Positions 9,348-17,966 are shown, numbered from the stretch's first letter. The stretch is 64,000 nucleotides of DNA from TMED14 sp003507115 (GCA_943787925.1 CALSOH010000001.1:124001-188000); one strand, 5' to 3'. The notes: generated by a model not told the origin, from the sequence alone. Numbers and translations: made by a program.

Positions 9348-10422
9348 CCTTCCTCCTTCCAAAAGTCTCGCGAATCGCACGCTGGTGGCATTGGCCGTCC
9401 GTAAAAAGCCACTGCCAGAACCGGATGCGACCTGGTCGGATGATATGCGCGCCATGCATCGCGTACTCCTTGGAGACGGCGATGCCGGGGCAGCGGGAAC
9501 GGCCTTCCGTTTTGGAATGGCCTATTGGGCTGCTCAAGAAGGGGAATCCATCCACTTGACGGGGACAACGCGATTAAGGGAACGGCCCATAGAGGGACTA
9601 GTCAAGGGACTACAGGATCTAGGGGCGGATTTGACCCGGCAAAAGGATGGTTCATGGAAAATCCATGGTCGGAAACTTCGAGGGGGAGCACTCACCATGG
9701 ATGCCTCAGTAAGTTCACAATTCATTTCTGCGCTCTACCTCATTGAGCCCTGCATGGCAAAGAAGCTTTCCTTAAAGCTAGAGGGGCTGCCCGTGAGTGC
9801 TCCGTTTATCGCTATGACTCAACAGGTCATGCAAGAAGTTGTTTGGCCGGTAGAAGCCGACTGGAGCGCGGGCATCGTGTGGGCCCTTCGCGCTTCATGC
9901 ATGGGGGAGTCGATTTGTCTTCAAGGCCTGGGTCGGCGATCCATTCAAGGTGATGCTATATGGTCTCGCTGGGGATTGCCTCTTGGTTTCAGTGCCTCCT
10001 ATAATCGACATGGATTGATCATTCGGGGATTACCCAGCCGCCCCAAGGAGCCCATGGTTTTAGACTTACGCGACTGCCCAGATTTAACTCAACCGATTGC
10101 GGCAGCGGGGGTATTGATGCGTCGCCCTGTGGAGCTTACCGGACTACAAACCCTCAATGGCAAGGAGATTCCCCGTTTAGACGCCCTGGTTCAGGCCTTG
10201 GAAAACGTGGGTGTTCGGGCCCAGGCCGAGGGTGCGCATTCTCTCACCTTTGATTCGAGCACATGGAATCCCACTGAAGCAGTGCACGCAGTGGATCCCC
10301 AGGATGACCACCGCATGGCTTTTTTCTGGGCGCTCATTGGGTTGGAGCAACCTGTTGAATGGACGGGTGAAACCACGGTATCCAAGAGCTATCCCCATTT
10401 TTGGGCGGACTGGAACGTGTAA
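9334..10422 (+). CDS. aroA: 3-phosphoshikimate 1-carboxyvinyltransferase (EPSP synthase), short form
   Basis: AroA joins shikimate-3-phosphate and PEP. It follows aroB with a 14-nt overlap. The protein has 362 residues, well below the 427 of E. coli. Recognisable sites are PPSKSLANR (Lys), RLRERPIEG (Arg), SVSSQFISALY, the CPDLTQPIAAAG Asp, KEIPRL in place of KETDRL (Glu and Arg kept), DDHRMAF and TVSKSYPHF (Lys). The reduced length comes from missing or compressed stretches after SDDMRAMH and around VEADWSAGIVWAL. The usual GNAGT motif reads GAAGT. All main catalytic residues appear present, so I expect a working enzyme. Its 3' end overlaps the convergent outer-membrane gene by 34 nt. Confidence 0.9.
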   Translation: MRLIDLPPSKSLANRTLVALAVRKKPLPEPDATWSDDMRAMHRVLLGDGDAGAAGTAFRFGMAYWAAQEGESIHLTGTTRLRERPIEGLVKGLQDLGADLTRQKDGSWKIHGRKLRGGALTMDASVSSQFISALYLIEPCMAKKLSLKLEGLPVSAPFIAMTQQVMQEVVWPVEADWSAGIVWALRASCMGESICLQGLGRRSIQGDAIWSRWGLPLGFSASYNRHGLIIRGLPSRPKEPMVLDLRDCPDLTQPIAAAGVLMRRPVELTGLQTLNGKEIPRLDALVQALENVGVRAQAEGAHSLTFDSSTWNPTEAVHAVDPQDDHRMAFFWALIGLEQPVEWTGETTVSKSYPHFWADWNV

Positions 10423-11693
10423 CGTCCGCTCCAGAGAAAGCCCGTAGGTCGAATCTTGATTGTGAGGAGCCCTTGGTGCTCTATCCCAAATGCTACCCAG
10501 GTGGGGCGCCACTGCCCCTCAAAGTAGGGTCCTGGTGCCGTCATCCGCAGCGGGGAAGTTCCGTATCCATAGGTTTCACCGGCCCCCATCCACCCCACCG
10601 TGAATCGAAACGGCGGTGCGTCCTCCGAGGAAATATACCGCCAGCCCCAAGCATGCGGGGTATCGGGTGAGCAGCCCACAAATACCCAGGCCTCGAGGTC
10701 TGGGGTCAAAAAAAGCGAAGCATTCAGGCGCCATTGTTGATTCCAGCGATCCAGTCCTCCGCCGGCAGACCGTCCCTGCCAGCGCATCCATTGGTGCGCT
10801 GGGCGATTTCCCGCCTCGAGCCACCCGCGGGCATAGGGTAGGCGCAGTCGCCACCCCGGGCTGATGGGTTGTGGTAGCCAAGCTGCTGTGAGCGCCCAAT
10901 CTCTACTTCGCTGGGTCCATTCAGCGGTCATACCCGAGGGCCATCGCAGCAAGCAAGATGACGTCCATCGGTTGCCGCCGTGAAGCATGCCCTGCCACTT
11001 CCAACGGGGTTGCCCAAGCGAGATAGTAAGCAGCCATTGATTATCTATCCACCCGCCACCGAGGTGCATGTTCGGGGTAGACGCGAAACGTCCCCAGCCC
11101 CCTCGCTGGGGTGACCAGGCAAAGAAAGAATCCGAGGCCTGGCTTCGCAGGAAGGGGCCATTTCCAGGGGACCATGCGACCCTCCAAGGAAGCACGGAGA
11201 GGCTTTGCTGTTGTGTCCATCGAAGTCCGGGGCCGAGTACATAGGGTCCCCACCCCGAGCTGGTCCGGGAAATGCCCCCTAGCCATGGTCGAGGGCTACG
11301 TACACCTTCACGAGCGGGGTACCCGACCTGAAAGAAGGATTGCATGGCCCGCCGTTCCATGGAGTCCAAGGGGATGGCTCCCCATTCGAGCGGATCGATG
11401 AGATCACCTTGCTCGGCAATGTATCTCCCAAGTTGGAAGGCTCCAGGCGGGGAAAGAAAGGGGATGTCTTCCAGGGCATCGCGCGGCCAGCTGTTGATGT
11501 AGGCAGGTTGAAGATGCCACGACTCAAGGAGGGCCCGGACGGAGTCCCGGGCGTCCAAATCACTTCCAGGAAAGCGCAGGGCATACTGCTGCTCAGCCCA
11601 GGTCACCATCCTGGGTTGTGCGGATGCAGTGCCCACCGAGAGTACGCATAGGGCCCCGCACCAAACAGAACCGACCAGTGATCGCCAGCCCAT
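10389..11693 (-). CDS. helix-hairpin-helix outer-membrane beta-barrel protein (putative)
   Basis: A 434-residue exported protein. The N-terminus is a good signal peptide (positive MGWR, hydrophobic core, ASAQ at the cleavage site, about 26 residues). A region resembling the small helix-hairpin-helix repeats of Bacteroidota ComEA-like outer-membrane proteins follows (INSWPRDALEDIPFLSPPGAF then LIDPLEWGAIPLD, residues 65-105). The rest is Trp- and Tyr-rich with alternating hydrophobics, as in a beta-barrel. Homologues of this type are longer (about 650 residues, from memory). The start could also be the ATG at 11705. It overlaps the upstream gene by 91 nt, which is unusual. The function is not known; a DNA-uptake or envelope role is only a guess. 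Confidence 0.55.
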   Translation of the reverse strand: MGWRSLVGSVWCGALCVLSVGTASAQPRMVTWAEQQYALRFPGSDLDARDSVRALLESWHLQPAYINSWPRDALEDIPFLSPPGAFQLGRYIAEQGDLIDPLEWGAIPLDSMERRAMQSFFQVGYPAREGVRSPRPWLGGISRTSSGWGPYVLGPGLRWTQQQSLSVLPWRVAWSPGNGPFLRSQASDSFFAWSPQRGGWGRFASTPNMHLGGGWIDNQWLLTISLGQPRWKWQGMLHGGNRWTSSCLLRWPSGMTAEWTQRSRDWALTAAWLPQPISPGWRLRLPYARGWLEAGNRPAHQWMRWQGRSAGGGLDRWNQQWRLNASLFLTPDLEAWVFVGCSPDTPHAWGWRYISSEDAPPFRFTVGWMGAGETYGYGTSPLRMTAPGPYFEGQWRPTWVAFGIEHQGLLTIKIRPTGFLWSGRYTFQSAQKWG

Positions 11694-12229
11694 TCGGCGC
11701 GCCATCGCCCGGAAGTTGAGGCATAGATGCCCCGAAAATGGGGGTGCTGGGCTGGCCGAGCGTGCACCACAAACTCGATCCCTTGTGTCGTGGAAGCGAG
11801 GCCCGCAAAGGACACGTACCAACCCCATTCCGTCCACTGCGTGAGGGACGCCATGGCTTCGAGCCGCCTGCCTGGACTCCAATGCGCCCGAATGCGGCTG
11901 CTGCGTCCACCTGGGAGGGCAAAGGTCCCTTGTCCATACAGAGATGCTCGGCCATACTCGAGGCCCCAGCCAAAGAGTAGTGGGTGTTGAGGACTGAGGG
12001 CAACGCGCGAAAAAAGGAGGCATGAAGGTGCCCCGGTAGGCCCCACGAGCCCATGGAACGCCCATTGAGGGCGAATCCATTGGGCTCCCAATGCGTGCCA
12101 CCCTGGTTTGGGCCCGCTCTGTTCTGCAAAGACCTGCCACGTCGGGGATGGGCTGTCCCAGGTCGACCAGGGGTCCAGAGGAAGCTGCGCCAGCAGGGGG
12201 AGGGGGAAACACAGGATGAGCCATCGCAC
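11603..12229 (-). CDS. putative outer-membrane beta-barrel protein
   Basis: A 208-residue reading frame beginning with a plausible signal peptide (MRWLILCFPLPLLAQ). It continues as a Trp/Gly-rich, beta-strand-like sequence with no motif that I recognise. The start is a GTG at 12229, 4 nt after a degenerate box TCTCTTTG (12241-12234), the spacing found at other genes in this window. It is divergent from the histidine kinase gene and precedes the helix-hairpin-helix protein, overlapping it by 91 nt in another frame. Both frames look coding in the overlap: one carries beta-strand pattern, the other a signal peptide. A frameshift joining or shortening them remains possible. Confidence 0.45.
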   Translation of the reverse strand: MRWLILCFPLPLLAQLPLDPWSTWDSPSPTWQVFAEQSGPKPGWHALGAQWIRPQWAFHGLVGPTGAPSCLLFSRVALSPQHPLLFGWGLEYGRASLYGQGTFALPGGRSSRIRAHWSPGRRLEAMASLTQWTEWGWYVSFAGLASTTQGIEFVVHARPAQHPHFRGIYASTSGRWRAEWAGDHWSVLFGAGPYAYSRWALHPHNPGW

Positions 12230-12321
12230 CCCACAAAGAGATCCCACGACCCCGCGGTAATCGGGAGTAAACGACTCCAAACACCTGCACCCTCCCTTCG
12301 ACACATCCCGAAAAAAGGCGG

Positions 12322-12329
12322 TATTTTCA
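12322..12329 (+). promoter_or_regulatory. -7-like box TATTTTCA of the histidine kinase gene
   Basis: TATTTTCA ends 4 nt before the ATG at 12334. It varies from TAnnTTTG in the last two bases. It implies an mRNA with almost no leader. Confidence 0.45.
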
Positions 12330-12333
12330 CCCC

Positions 12334-14748
12334 ATGCTACGTCGATTCTTTTTATGGGTCCTACTGGGGTCAAGCACGTGGGCATGGGCCCAAGCTCCGA
12401 TGTATGCGGTGGTGACCGAGTCGATGCTCGCCAACTCGGACGGGCATCTCATCACAGACATGGCCCTAGACACCAATGGCTTGCTATGGGTGACCACGGA
12501 AAATGAAGGTATTCTCCGCTACGATGGCGAGCGCTTTAACCGCATGGACCGCGCCCCCGAAAATCCGGATGACGAGCGTTACTACAGTGCGATTTGCATG
12601 CTGCGCCCCAAGCTGTGGTTGGCAGGTGGCGATGGGGTCTACATCTGGAAGGGCGGTGATTGGGAACGGAGTGCCTACCCTGAAAATTCCTGTGTAGACC
12701 TTCTCAATACGGGCATGGGCCGCATCTATGCCCTCAGTCCGTCTCGGGTCTATTATCGCGGCTTGAGTGAAGATACCTGGACCGAGGAATCGGTTCCTGG
12801 GCTCTCTGGCGCCTATCAAATGGCTCAAAAAGAGGGAATAGTATTGATTGCCTCCGAAAGCGGCCTCTGGATGCGCAGTCCGAGTGGTCTTTGGACCCAA
12901 CTATTGGATGAGCCCGTGTCCTCGGCCATGCCTTTGGGCAAACGTTGGATGGCCATTACGGATGCCGGGCTCAAAATTTTGGGCGATGAAGGCTGGACGG
13001 TCATGGAACCTTTGGTTCGGGGCTACCATAGTTATGTCACCACGGCGGATGGTCAAAACACCTGGCTCATGGGTGAATCGGGCCTTTGGTATGTGCGCCA
13101 AGATGGCGTAACGGCCCGCTTATATACCCATGGAGGGCTTGAGCTGGAAACCTTGCGACAAGGCATTTCATCGGATGCGGGTGGGTTGTTTGTCGCCACG
13201 GAAAAAGGCCTTCTCCGCATGGATGCGCCGGAGCGCTGGTTTGACCTCCGGACCCTTCCTTTCCGCATTGGCCCCATCTCCCATGTGGCTGCCCATGGCA
13301 CGGATTCGTGTTGGGTGGCGACCTCCTTGGGAATATATTCTTTGGGCCCCAAGGGCATCCGAAATCACGGCAAGCCGGGAACGGGTTTGGTTTCGGGCCT
13401 GACATGGCATCAAGGCGCCTGGGCATATGGTGAATTTGGATTGTACCGGTTTCGCTCCGGTCAATGGGAAAACATGGGACTCACCACTTGGGTAACGGAG
13501 GTGCGTTGGAAGATGGACAGCCTCTTTGTGCTCCAAAATGGACAGTGGTCGGGGGCATTGGCGAGTCGCACGCCTCGGTTTCAGCCGGTAACTCGAGTCC
13601 CTGCGTCGGCAGAGATGCCTTCCACACCGCGGTGGATTCAGGATGTCTATGGATTGGCCATTGAGTCCTTGGACCGGGCGATAGGCCGTGGGATGAAGCC
13701 GTCCTTACTTATACGTTCGGTGGAACGTCGAACGAAAAAAGAAAACGACCCCGTGGTCATTAAAGTGGGTTTCCGTGGTTTACCCCAAGCAGGAAATGGG
13801 ATTCCGGTGGAATACCAAATAGATGGGGGCGATTGGATCTCGATGGGCTCCAACCGCCGACTCACCCTGGAGCGGTTGCGTGCGGGACAATATCAAATCC
13901 GGTTTCGAGCAACGGGACCTATGGGAGACCTTTGGGGACAGCCCACGGTGGCCATTGAAGTCCTGCCGGCAGCATGGAAGCGTCCTTCGTTTTGGGTGCC
14001 TGCTTTGGCATTGATGCTCTTTTTGCTGGGCATGGCCGGGGTGATTGCCTGGCGTAGGGCGCGCGATCGGGCCACATGGAACCAGGAAAAAGCGGAATTA
14101 GAGCGCATGGCTCTGCGTCTTCAAATGAATCCGCATTTCACGTTCAATGCGCTGGAGTCTATTTCGGCCTTTATCCTGGAAAAACAGCCCAAAGAGGCCG
14201 TTACCTACCTCAATAAATTTTCTCGATTGATGCGCTACACGCTGGAGAGCGCGGAAGATAGCCATGTATCTCTGGCTCGAGAGCAAGAGGCTTTAGAAAA
14301 TTATATTGCCTTGGAACAAATGCGTTTTGATCAAGGATTTCATTCGGTTTTTCAAGTGGAGGAGGGACTCGATACCCAATCCTTGATTATTGCTCCCATG
14401 TTAGTTCAGCCCTTGGTAGAAAACGCGATACTTCATGGACTTCGTCCCAAGATCAAGGATGGTCAAACGGACGGTGTGCTAAAAATTTATGTTGGGCATG
14501 ATGCCCAGGGTCCTTCGTTGCTCATCCAAGTCGAGGATAATGGTATCGGCAGAGAGGCGGCCAAAAAGCAAAAAAGTGGCGATGAAGGGGAGAAGCGTTC
14601 TGCGGCTACGCGCATTCTGCAAAGCCGATTGAGCGCCTTGCAAGTCCAAACAGGACGACCGCATTCCATGGTGGTGGAGGATTTGAATGATGGAACGCGC
14701 GTGACGCTTGTGCTACCGCTGAACCATGAATGGTCCGAGAACGATTAA
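12334..14748 (+). CDS. sensor histidine kinase with two-component-regulator propeller (LytS/YehU type)
   Basis: An 804-residue membrane sensor kinase. A signal peptide (cleaved near AWAQ) leads a periplasmic region with Reg_prop propeller repeats (GLLWVTTENEGILRYDG near residue 50, further LWxx/GLxx repeats) and a Y_Y_Y-type beta domain at about residues 470-545. One transmembrane helix (about 552-575) leads to the His_kinase domain with phospho-acceptor His601 in LQMNPHFTFNALESI, then an ATPase domain (LVENAILHGL, DNGIG). The ligand is unknown. It is followed 9 nt after its stop by a LytTR regulator, its obvious partner. It starts from a box 4 nt upstream. Confidence 0.92.
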   Translation: MLRRFFLWVLLGSSTWAWAQAPMYAVVTESMLANSDGHLITDMALDTNGLLWVTTENEGILRYDGERFNRMDRAPENPDDERYYSAICMLRPKLWLAGGDGVYIWKGGDWERSAYPENSCVDLLNTGMGRIYALSPSRVYYRGLSEDTWTEESVPGLSGAYQMAQKEGIVLIASESGLWMRSPSGLWTQLLDEPVSSAMPLGKRWMAITDAGLKILGDEGWTVMEPLVRGYHSYVTTADGQNTWLMGESGLWYVRQDGVTARLYTHGGLELETLRQGISSDAGGLFVATEKGLLRMDAPERWFDLRTLPFRIGPISHVAAHGTDSCWVATSLGIYSLGPKGIRNHGKPGTGLVSGLTWHQGAWAYGEFGLYRFRSGQWENMGLTTWVTEVRWKMDSLFVLQNGQWSGALASRTPRFQPVTRVPASAEMPSTPRWIQDVYGLAIESLDRAIGRGMKPSLLIRSVERRTKKENDPVVIKVGFRGLPQAGNGIPVEYQIDGGDWISMGSNRRLTLERLRAGQYQIRFRATGPMGDLWGQPTVAIEVLPAAWKRPSFWVPALALMLFLLGMAGVIAWRRARDRATWNQEKAELERMALRLQMNPHFTFNALESISAFILEKQPKEAVTYLNKFSRLMRYTLESAEDSHVSLAREQEALENYIALEQMRFDQGFHSVFQVEEGLDTQSLIIAPMLVQPLVENAILHGLRPKIKDGQTDGVLKIYVGHDAQGPSLLIQVEDNGIGREAAKKQKSGDEGEKRSAATRILQSRLSALQVQTGRPHSMVVEDLNDGTRVTLVLPLNHEWSEND

Positions 14749-14757
14749 CTTGGGAGG

Positions 14758-15504
14758 ATGGCACTCACTGCACTTATACTCGATGATGAAGCCCAAAGCC
14801 GGAAGGCTTTGATGGGCAAACTCAAGCTCTTTTGCCCCGAAGTTCAGACTGTTCTCGAGGCCTCAACCGTAGATGAGGCATGGGATCTTCTGCTTGGGCA
14901 CAAACCACAGCTCTTGTTTTTGGACATTCACCTGTCCGGGGAGTTGGGCTTTGATTTGCTCGAGCGCTTGTCCTCCGATGAGCCAGAATGGTCAGGAGCG
15001 GTCATCTTTGTCACGGCCCATGATGCCTACGCCTTGCGCGCCATCAAGTTTTCGGCCCTGGACTACTTGCTTAAGCCTGTCGATCCCGAGGAATTAGTCA
15101 AAGCGGTGCGTAAAGCCGAAGAGGGTCTTTCCTCCATCCCTAGCTTGGGCGTATTGGTGGATCACCTCAAAGACCGGGATCGAAAGCTAGTCATCGCTTC
15201 CAGCGAGGGCATGCATATTGTGCGCATTCAGGACATCATGCGTTGTGAATCCACGAGCAATTACACGCAGTTTTTTCTCCGTGGGGGCAAGAAACTTTTG
15301 GCTTCCCGAACCTTGAAAGAATACGAAGCGTTACTCACTCCCCACCATTTTGAACGAATTCACAAGTCGCATTTGGTGAATATGGATTGTGTGAAGCGCT
15401 ATGTCACCGCGGATGGAGGCTATGTCATCCTCGAAGACGATAGTCACGTGCCGGTGGCGAATCGCAAAAAAGAAACGTTGGTGGCGCGCTTGAGGGCGCT
15501 GTAG
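14758..15504 (+). CDS. LytTR-family response regulator
   Basis: A 248-residue regulator. The receiver domain has the acidic pair LDDE, phospho-acceptor Asp56 in LLFLDIHLSGELGFD, VTAHDAYA and the Lys in YLLKPVDPEE. The LytTR DNA-binding domain begins near residue 140 (IASSEGMHIVRIQDIMRCES, FERIHKSHLVNMD, ILEDDSHVPVANRKK). It is co-transcribed with the propeller kinase, giving a LytS/LytR-type pair. The target genes cannot be told from the sequence. The divergently transcribed outer-membrane genes upstream of the kinase are candidates by proximity only. It is convergent with purE (9 nt between stops). Confidence 0.93.
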   Translation: MALTALILDDEAQSRKALMGKLKLFCPEVQTVLEASTVDEAWDLLLGHKPQLLFLDIHLSGELGFDLLERLSSDEPEWSGAVIFVTAHDAYALRAIKFSALDYLLKPVDPEELVKAVRKAEEGLSSIPSLGVLVDHLKDRDRKLVIASSEGMHIVRIQDIMRCESTSNYTQFFLRGGKKLLASRTLKEYEALLTPHHFERIHKSHLVNMDCVKRYVTADGGYVILEDDSHVPVANRKKETLVARLRAL

Positions 15505-15513
15505 GTTTAGCCC

Positions 15514-15999
15514 TTAGGATTTTCCTTCCACATTCTGCGCCATGCGGTCTACTTGGGCCTTCATGTCCGCTTTGAATGCGTCGAGCTTTGCGAGCAAAGC
15601 CGCGTCGCTGTGGGCCAAAATTTGGGTCGCCAAAATGCCTGCATTCGCCGCCCCGTTGAGTGCCACCGTCGCGACGGGAACGCCTTTGGGCATTTGCAAA
15701 ATGCTTAGAACGGAATCCCACCCATCGATGGAGTTGCTGCTTTTGACGGGCACGCCAATAACCGGCAAAGAGGTGGCCGAGGCGACCATGCCCGGAAGGT
15801 GGGCTGCGCCTCCCGCTCCCGCAATGATGACTTTGAGTCCGCGCTGAACAGCGCTCTGCGCATAGTCCAGCATTTTCTCCGGGGTCCGGTGTGCCGAGAC
15901 CACCGTCATTTCAAATGGAACCCCAAAGGACGCCAGTTGGTCCGCGGCTGCCTGCATGACGGGCAAATCGCTTTCGCTGCCCATGATAATTCCTACCAT
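15514..15999 (-). CDS. purE: N5-carboxyaminoimidazole ribonucleotide mutase
   Basis: PurE converts N5-CAIR to CAIR in purine synthesis, using the product of purK just upstream. The 161-residue protein carries IIMGSESDLPVM, VSAHRTPEK and the GAGGAAHLPGMVAS and GVPVKSS segments of class I PurE. I set the start at MVGIIMGSESD. An ATG 15 nt upstream lies inside a perfect -7 box (TACCTTTG), so it cannot be in the transcript. The mRNA probably begins at or within a few bases of the start codon. It is separated from purK by 44 nt and can be transcribed both from its own box and by read-through. Confidence 0.95.
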   Translation of the reverse strand: MVGIIMGSESDLPVMQAAADQLASFGVPFEMTVVSAHRTPEKMLDYAQSAVQRGLKVIIAGAGGAAHLPGMVASATSLPVIGVPVKSSNSIDGWDSVLSILQMPKGVPVATVALNGAANAGILATQILAHSDAALLAKLDAFKADMKAQVDRMAQNVEGKS

Positions 16000-16003
16000 G
16001 GGA

Positions 16004-16011
16004 CAAAGGTA
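16004..16011 (-). promoter_or_regulatory. -7 box TACCTTTG of purE
   Basis: A perfect TAnnTTTG ends 4 nt before the purE ATG. The box contains what would otherwise be read as an upstream part of the gene, so it decides the start. Confidence 0.6.
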
Positions 16012-16043
16012 CATTTTTCCCGGAACGGTTGCAGCGAATGGGC

Positions 16044-17201
16044 TCAGGCCCGAACAATGAGGGCATCGCGGGCTGCGGCCGCTCGGGCACGGGCCTCATC
16101 CACACTCTGTCCCACGGCGGTGAGGTGCCCCATTTTTCGGAAGGGGCGGGTTTGAGACTTTCCATAAATGTGGAAGGCCGTTCCCGGCGTTTGCATGGCC
16201 TGGTCCAGGCCTTCGTAGTAGACCGGTCCACTGTAGCCGGCCGCTCCAACAATGTTGGCCATGGCGGCAGGCTGCTTTAACTGGGTGTCGCCTAAGGGCA
16301 GGCGGCACATGCAGCGCAATAGTTGTTCAAATTGCGAGGTCGGACAGGCTTCAATGGTGAGGTGTCCCGAGTTGTGGGGGCGCGGCGCCACTTCATTGAC
16401 CAACCAGATGCCCTGGGTGGTGTAAAAGAGTTCCACCGCGAGGAGCCCTTGGGCTTGGAAGGCCTCGGAGACCGCCAAAGCCAAGGCTTCGGCCTCTTGG
16501 ACCACGTGGGCGGGCAGGGACGTGGGGCAGACCACAAATTCTACCTGGTTAGCGGTGGGGTGGAACTCCATTTCTACGGCTGGAAAGGCCTGGGAGCTTC
16601 CGTCCAAGGCACGCGCCACGACCACGCCAATTTCGCAGGCGATGTCGACCAAGGTTTCGGCGATGCACTCGCCTTCCGCCAGGGTTGCCGCATCTTCAGC
16701 GGTCCGAACGACGGAGACCCCAAATCCATCATAGCCCCCTTCGCCAAGCTTCCACACAAAGGGAAAAGAACACGTGCCCGCTTCGATGGCGGCTAAGAGG
16801 TCAGCTTTGGAGGCAAAACGTTGGAAGTCGGAAGTCGGAAGTTGGTGGTCCGCATAAAATTGCTTCTGTGCGACTTTGTTCTGAATGACTCGCAGCACAT
16901 GACTTTGCGGGAAACAGGGAATGCCTTGGGCCTCCAGTGCCTCCAAAGCATCGGCATTCACGCTCTCAATCTCAATGGCCACCGCGTCCGCCCCTTGGGC
17001 AAATGCGAGGACGGTATCGTAGTCTTGAAAAGATCCTTGGGTAAACTGTTGGGCGCCCAGCCGGCAGGGAGCATCGGCTGAAGGATCCAGCACGCGTACC
17101 CCAATGTCGAGACGCCGCGCTTCGGCCAAAACCATCTTTCCCAGCTGACCTCCTCCGAGGAGGGCAATTTCAAAATCGGGATTCGAAAAGACCGAAGCCA
17201 T
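16044..17201 (-). CDS. purK: 5-(carboxyamino)imidazole ribonucleotide synthase
   Basis: PurK carboxylates AIR with ATP and bicarbonate, making the PurE substrate. The protein of about 385 residues is a complete ATP-grasp enzyme: N-terminal LLGGGQLGKMVLAEA, AIEIESVNADALEAL, the grasp loop KLGEGGYDGFGV, EMEFHPTANQ, and LVNEVAPRPHNSGH with the metal-binding residues. I start at the ATG encoding MASVFSNPDFEIALL. Two extra codons upstream would need a TTG. It lies 12 nt after the SprT-like gene and 44 nt before purE in the minus-strand operon. A run of GACTTCC repeats inside the gene simply encodes TSDF in a normal-length loop. Confidence 0.95.
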   Translation of the reverse strand: MASVFSNPDFEIALLGGGQLGKMVLAEARRLDIGVRVLDPSADAPCRLGAQQFTQGSFQDYDTVLAFAQGADAVAIEIESVNADALEALEAQGIPCFPQSHVLRVIQNKVAQKQFYADHQLPTSDFQRFASKADLLAAIEAGTCSFPFVWKLGEGGYDGFGVSVVRTAEDAATLAEGECIAETLVDIACEIGVVVARALDGSSQAFPAVEMEFHPTANQVEFVVCPTSLPAHVVQEAEALALAVSEAFQAQGLLAVELFYTTQGIWLVNEVAPRPHNSGHLTIEACPTSQFEQLLRCMCRLPLGDTQLKQPAAMANIVGAAGYSGPVYYEGLDQAMQTPGTAFHIYGKSQTRPFRKMGHLTAVGQSVDEARARAAAARDALIVRA

Positions 17202-17213
17202 GGGCAAAGGGTT

Positions 17214-17819
17214 TTAGGCGGTTGGGAGAGGGGTTACCTCCATCAGCGGATGCACCGCAAAGGTACGGCCCGTGGAAACTTCCACGCATTCAAAGCGCGT
17301 CCGCCGCTTGGTGCCTTTGCGAAAAACGCGTCCATCGCGCGTCTTGAAAGAGGTGCCCAAGGGCAAACTTTCCAACGTAGGCCCGGCGGTGGGACGGTCC
17401 GCTTGCAGGGCTTTTAGGAGGTCTGGGTCCGCACCGCAAGAGGCCTTGGGCTGGCCGAGGCTCCGCCGCAGGGCCCTGGCCACGGGAAGACTGAAGACGT
17501 CGTGGTCCAAGAAGGGGCGAAGGAGGTCGCGGTATCGCCGCTGCCATTCTGGCCCGTGGGGAAGGTGGTCCCGCGCGTCCCAAGCCTGTACTTGGGCATG
17601 AGCCAACTCGTGCAAAAGGGTGATGAGAAAGGCCTCGGGCGCGAGATCCCGGTTGATGGAAATGCGGGTCGGTTCGCCGGCCACCCATCGAAAATCGCCC
17701 CATTTGCTGCGGCGCGGCGGGGAGAGCCGAATCTGTCCTTGATAGGCGCGCACGATTTTTTCCAGACCGGGATGGGCGGCTGGGGGCACCTTGGGCGCAA
17801 TGACCGCCCAGTTCTTCAT
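17214..17819 (-). CDS. SprT-like metalloprotease-family protein
   Basis: A 201-residue SprT-like protein with the zinc-metalloprotease signature LLHELAHAQV near residue 90 (HExxH) and a following HGPEWQ. The C-terminal half has a small basic domain (FKTRDGRVFRKGTKRRTRFECVE). Bacterial members are poorly characterised, while the eukaryotic SPRTN family cleaves DNA-protein crosslinks. I chose the ATG at 17819 because ATGA overlaps the stop of a small lipoprotein gene. The codons further upstream belong to that gene's span. It continues into purK after 12 nt. Confidence 0.8.
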   Translation of the reverse strand: MKNWAVIAPKVPPAAHPGLEKIVRAYQGQIRLSPPRRSKWGDFRWVAGEPTRISINRDLAPEAFLITLLHELAHAQVQAWDARDHLPHGPEWQRRYRDLLRPFLDHDVFSLPVARALRRSLGQPKASCGADPDLLKALQADRPTAGPTLESLPLGTSFKTRDGRVFRKGTKRRTRFECVEVSTGRTFAVHPLMEVTPLPTA

Positions 17820-17959
17820 GCGGGCACCCACGCCGAAGCCGGGCCGGAAGTGGCGCTAAAATGGGGGCAGTCGCATTTCTCTCGGGTACCACAGGAACAT
17901 GCGGCTGCGAGAATGAAGAGAAAGAGGCCGGTGCGAACCCAGGATATTTTTGTCCTCAT
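17816..17959 (-). CDS. small lipoprotein (47 residues)
   Basis: A short gene of 47 codons encoding a typical lipoprotein: MRTKISWVRTG, a hydrophobic stretch, then the lipobox LAAAC (Cys21), followed by a Cys-rich tail with CSCGTREKCDCPHF. Support comes from three sides: its TGA overlaps the SprT-like ATG (ATGA), a box TAAATTCG (17974-17967) ends 7 nt before its ATG, and the signal sequence is textbook. I do not know its function. Small flavobacterial lipoproteins with a C-(K/D)-CP core near sprT look similar from memory. It is divergent from mlaE. Confidence 0.65.
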   Translation of the reverse strand: MRTKISWVRTGLFLFILAAACSCGTREKCDCPHFSATSGPASAWVPA

Positions 17960-17966
17960 AAGGCCC

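Noticed and set aside
16821..16850. GGAAGTC tandem repeats in purK, resembling an inserted repeat
   Set aside because: They encode TSDF in a loop of normal length, in frame, within an otherwise conserved protein. No insertion is needed to explain them.
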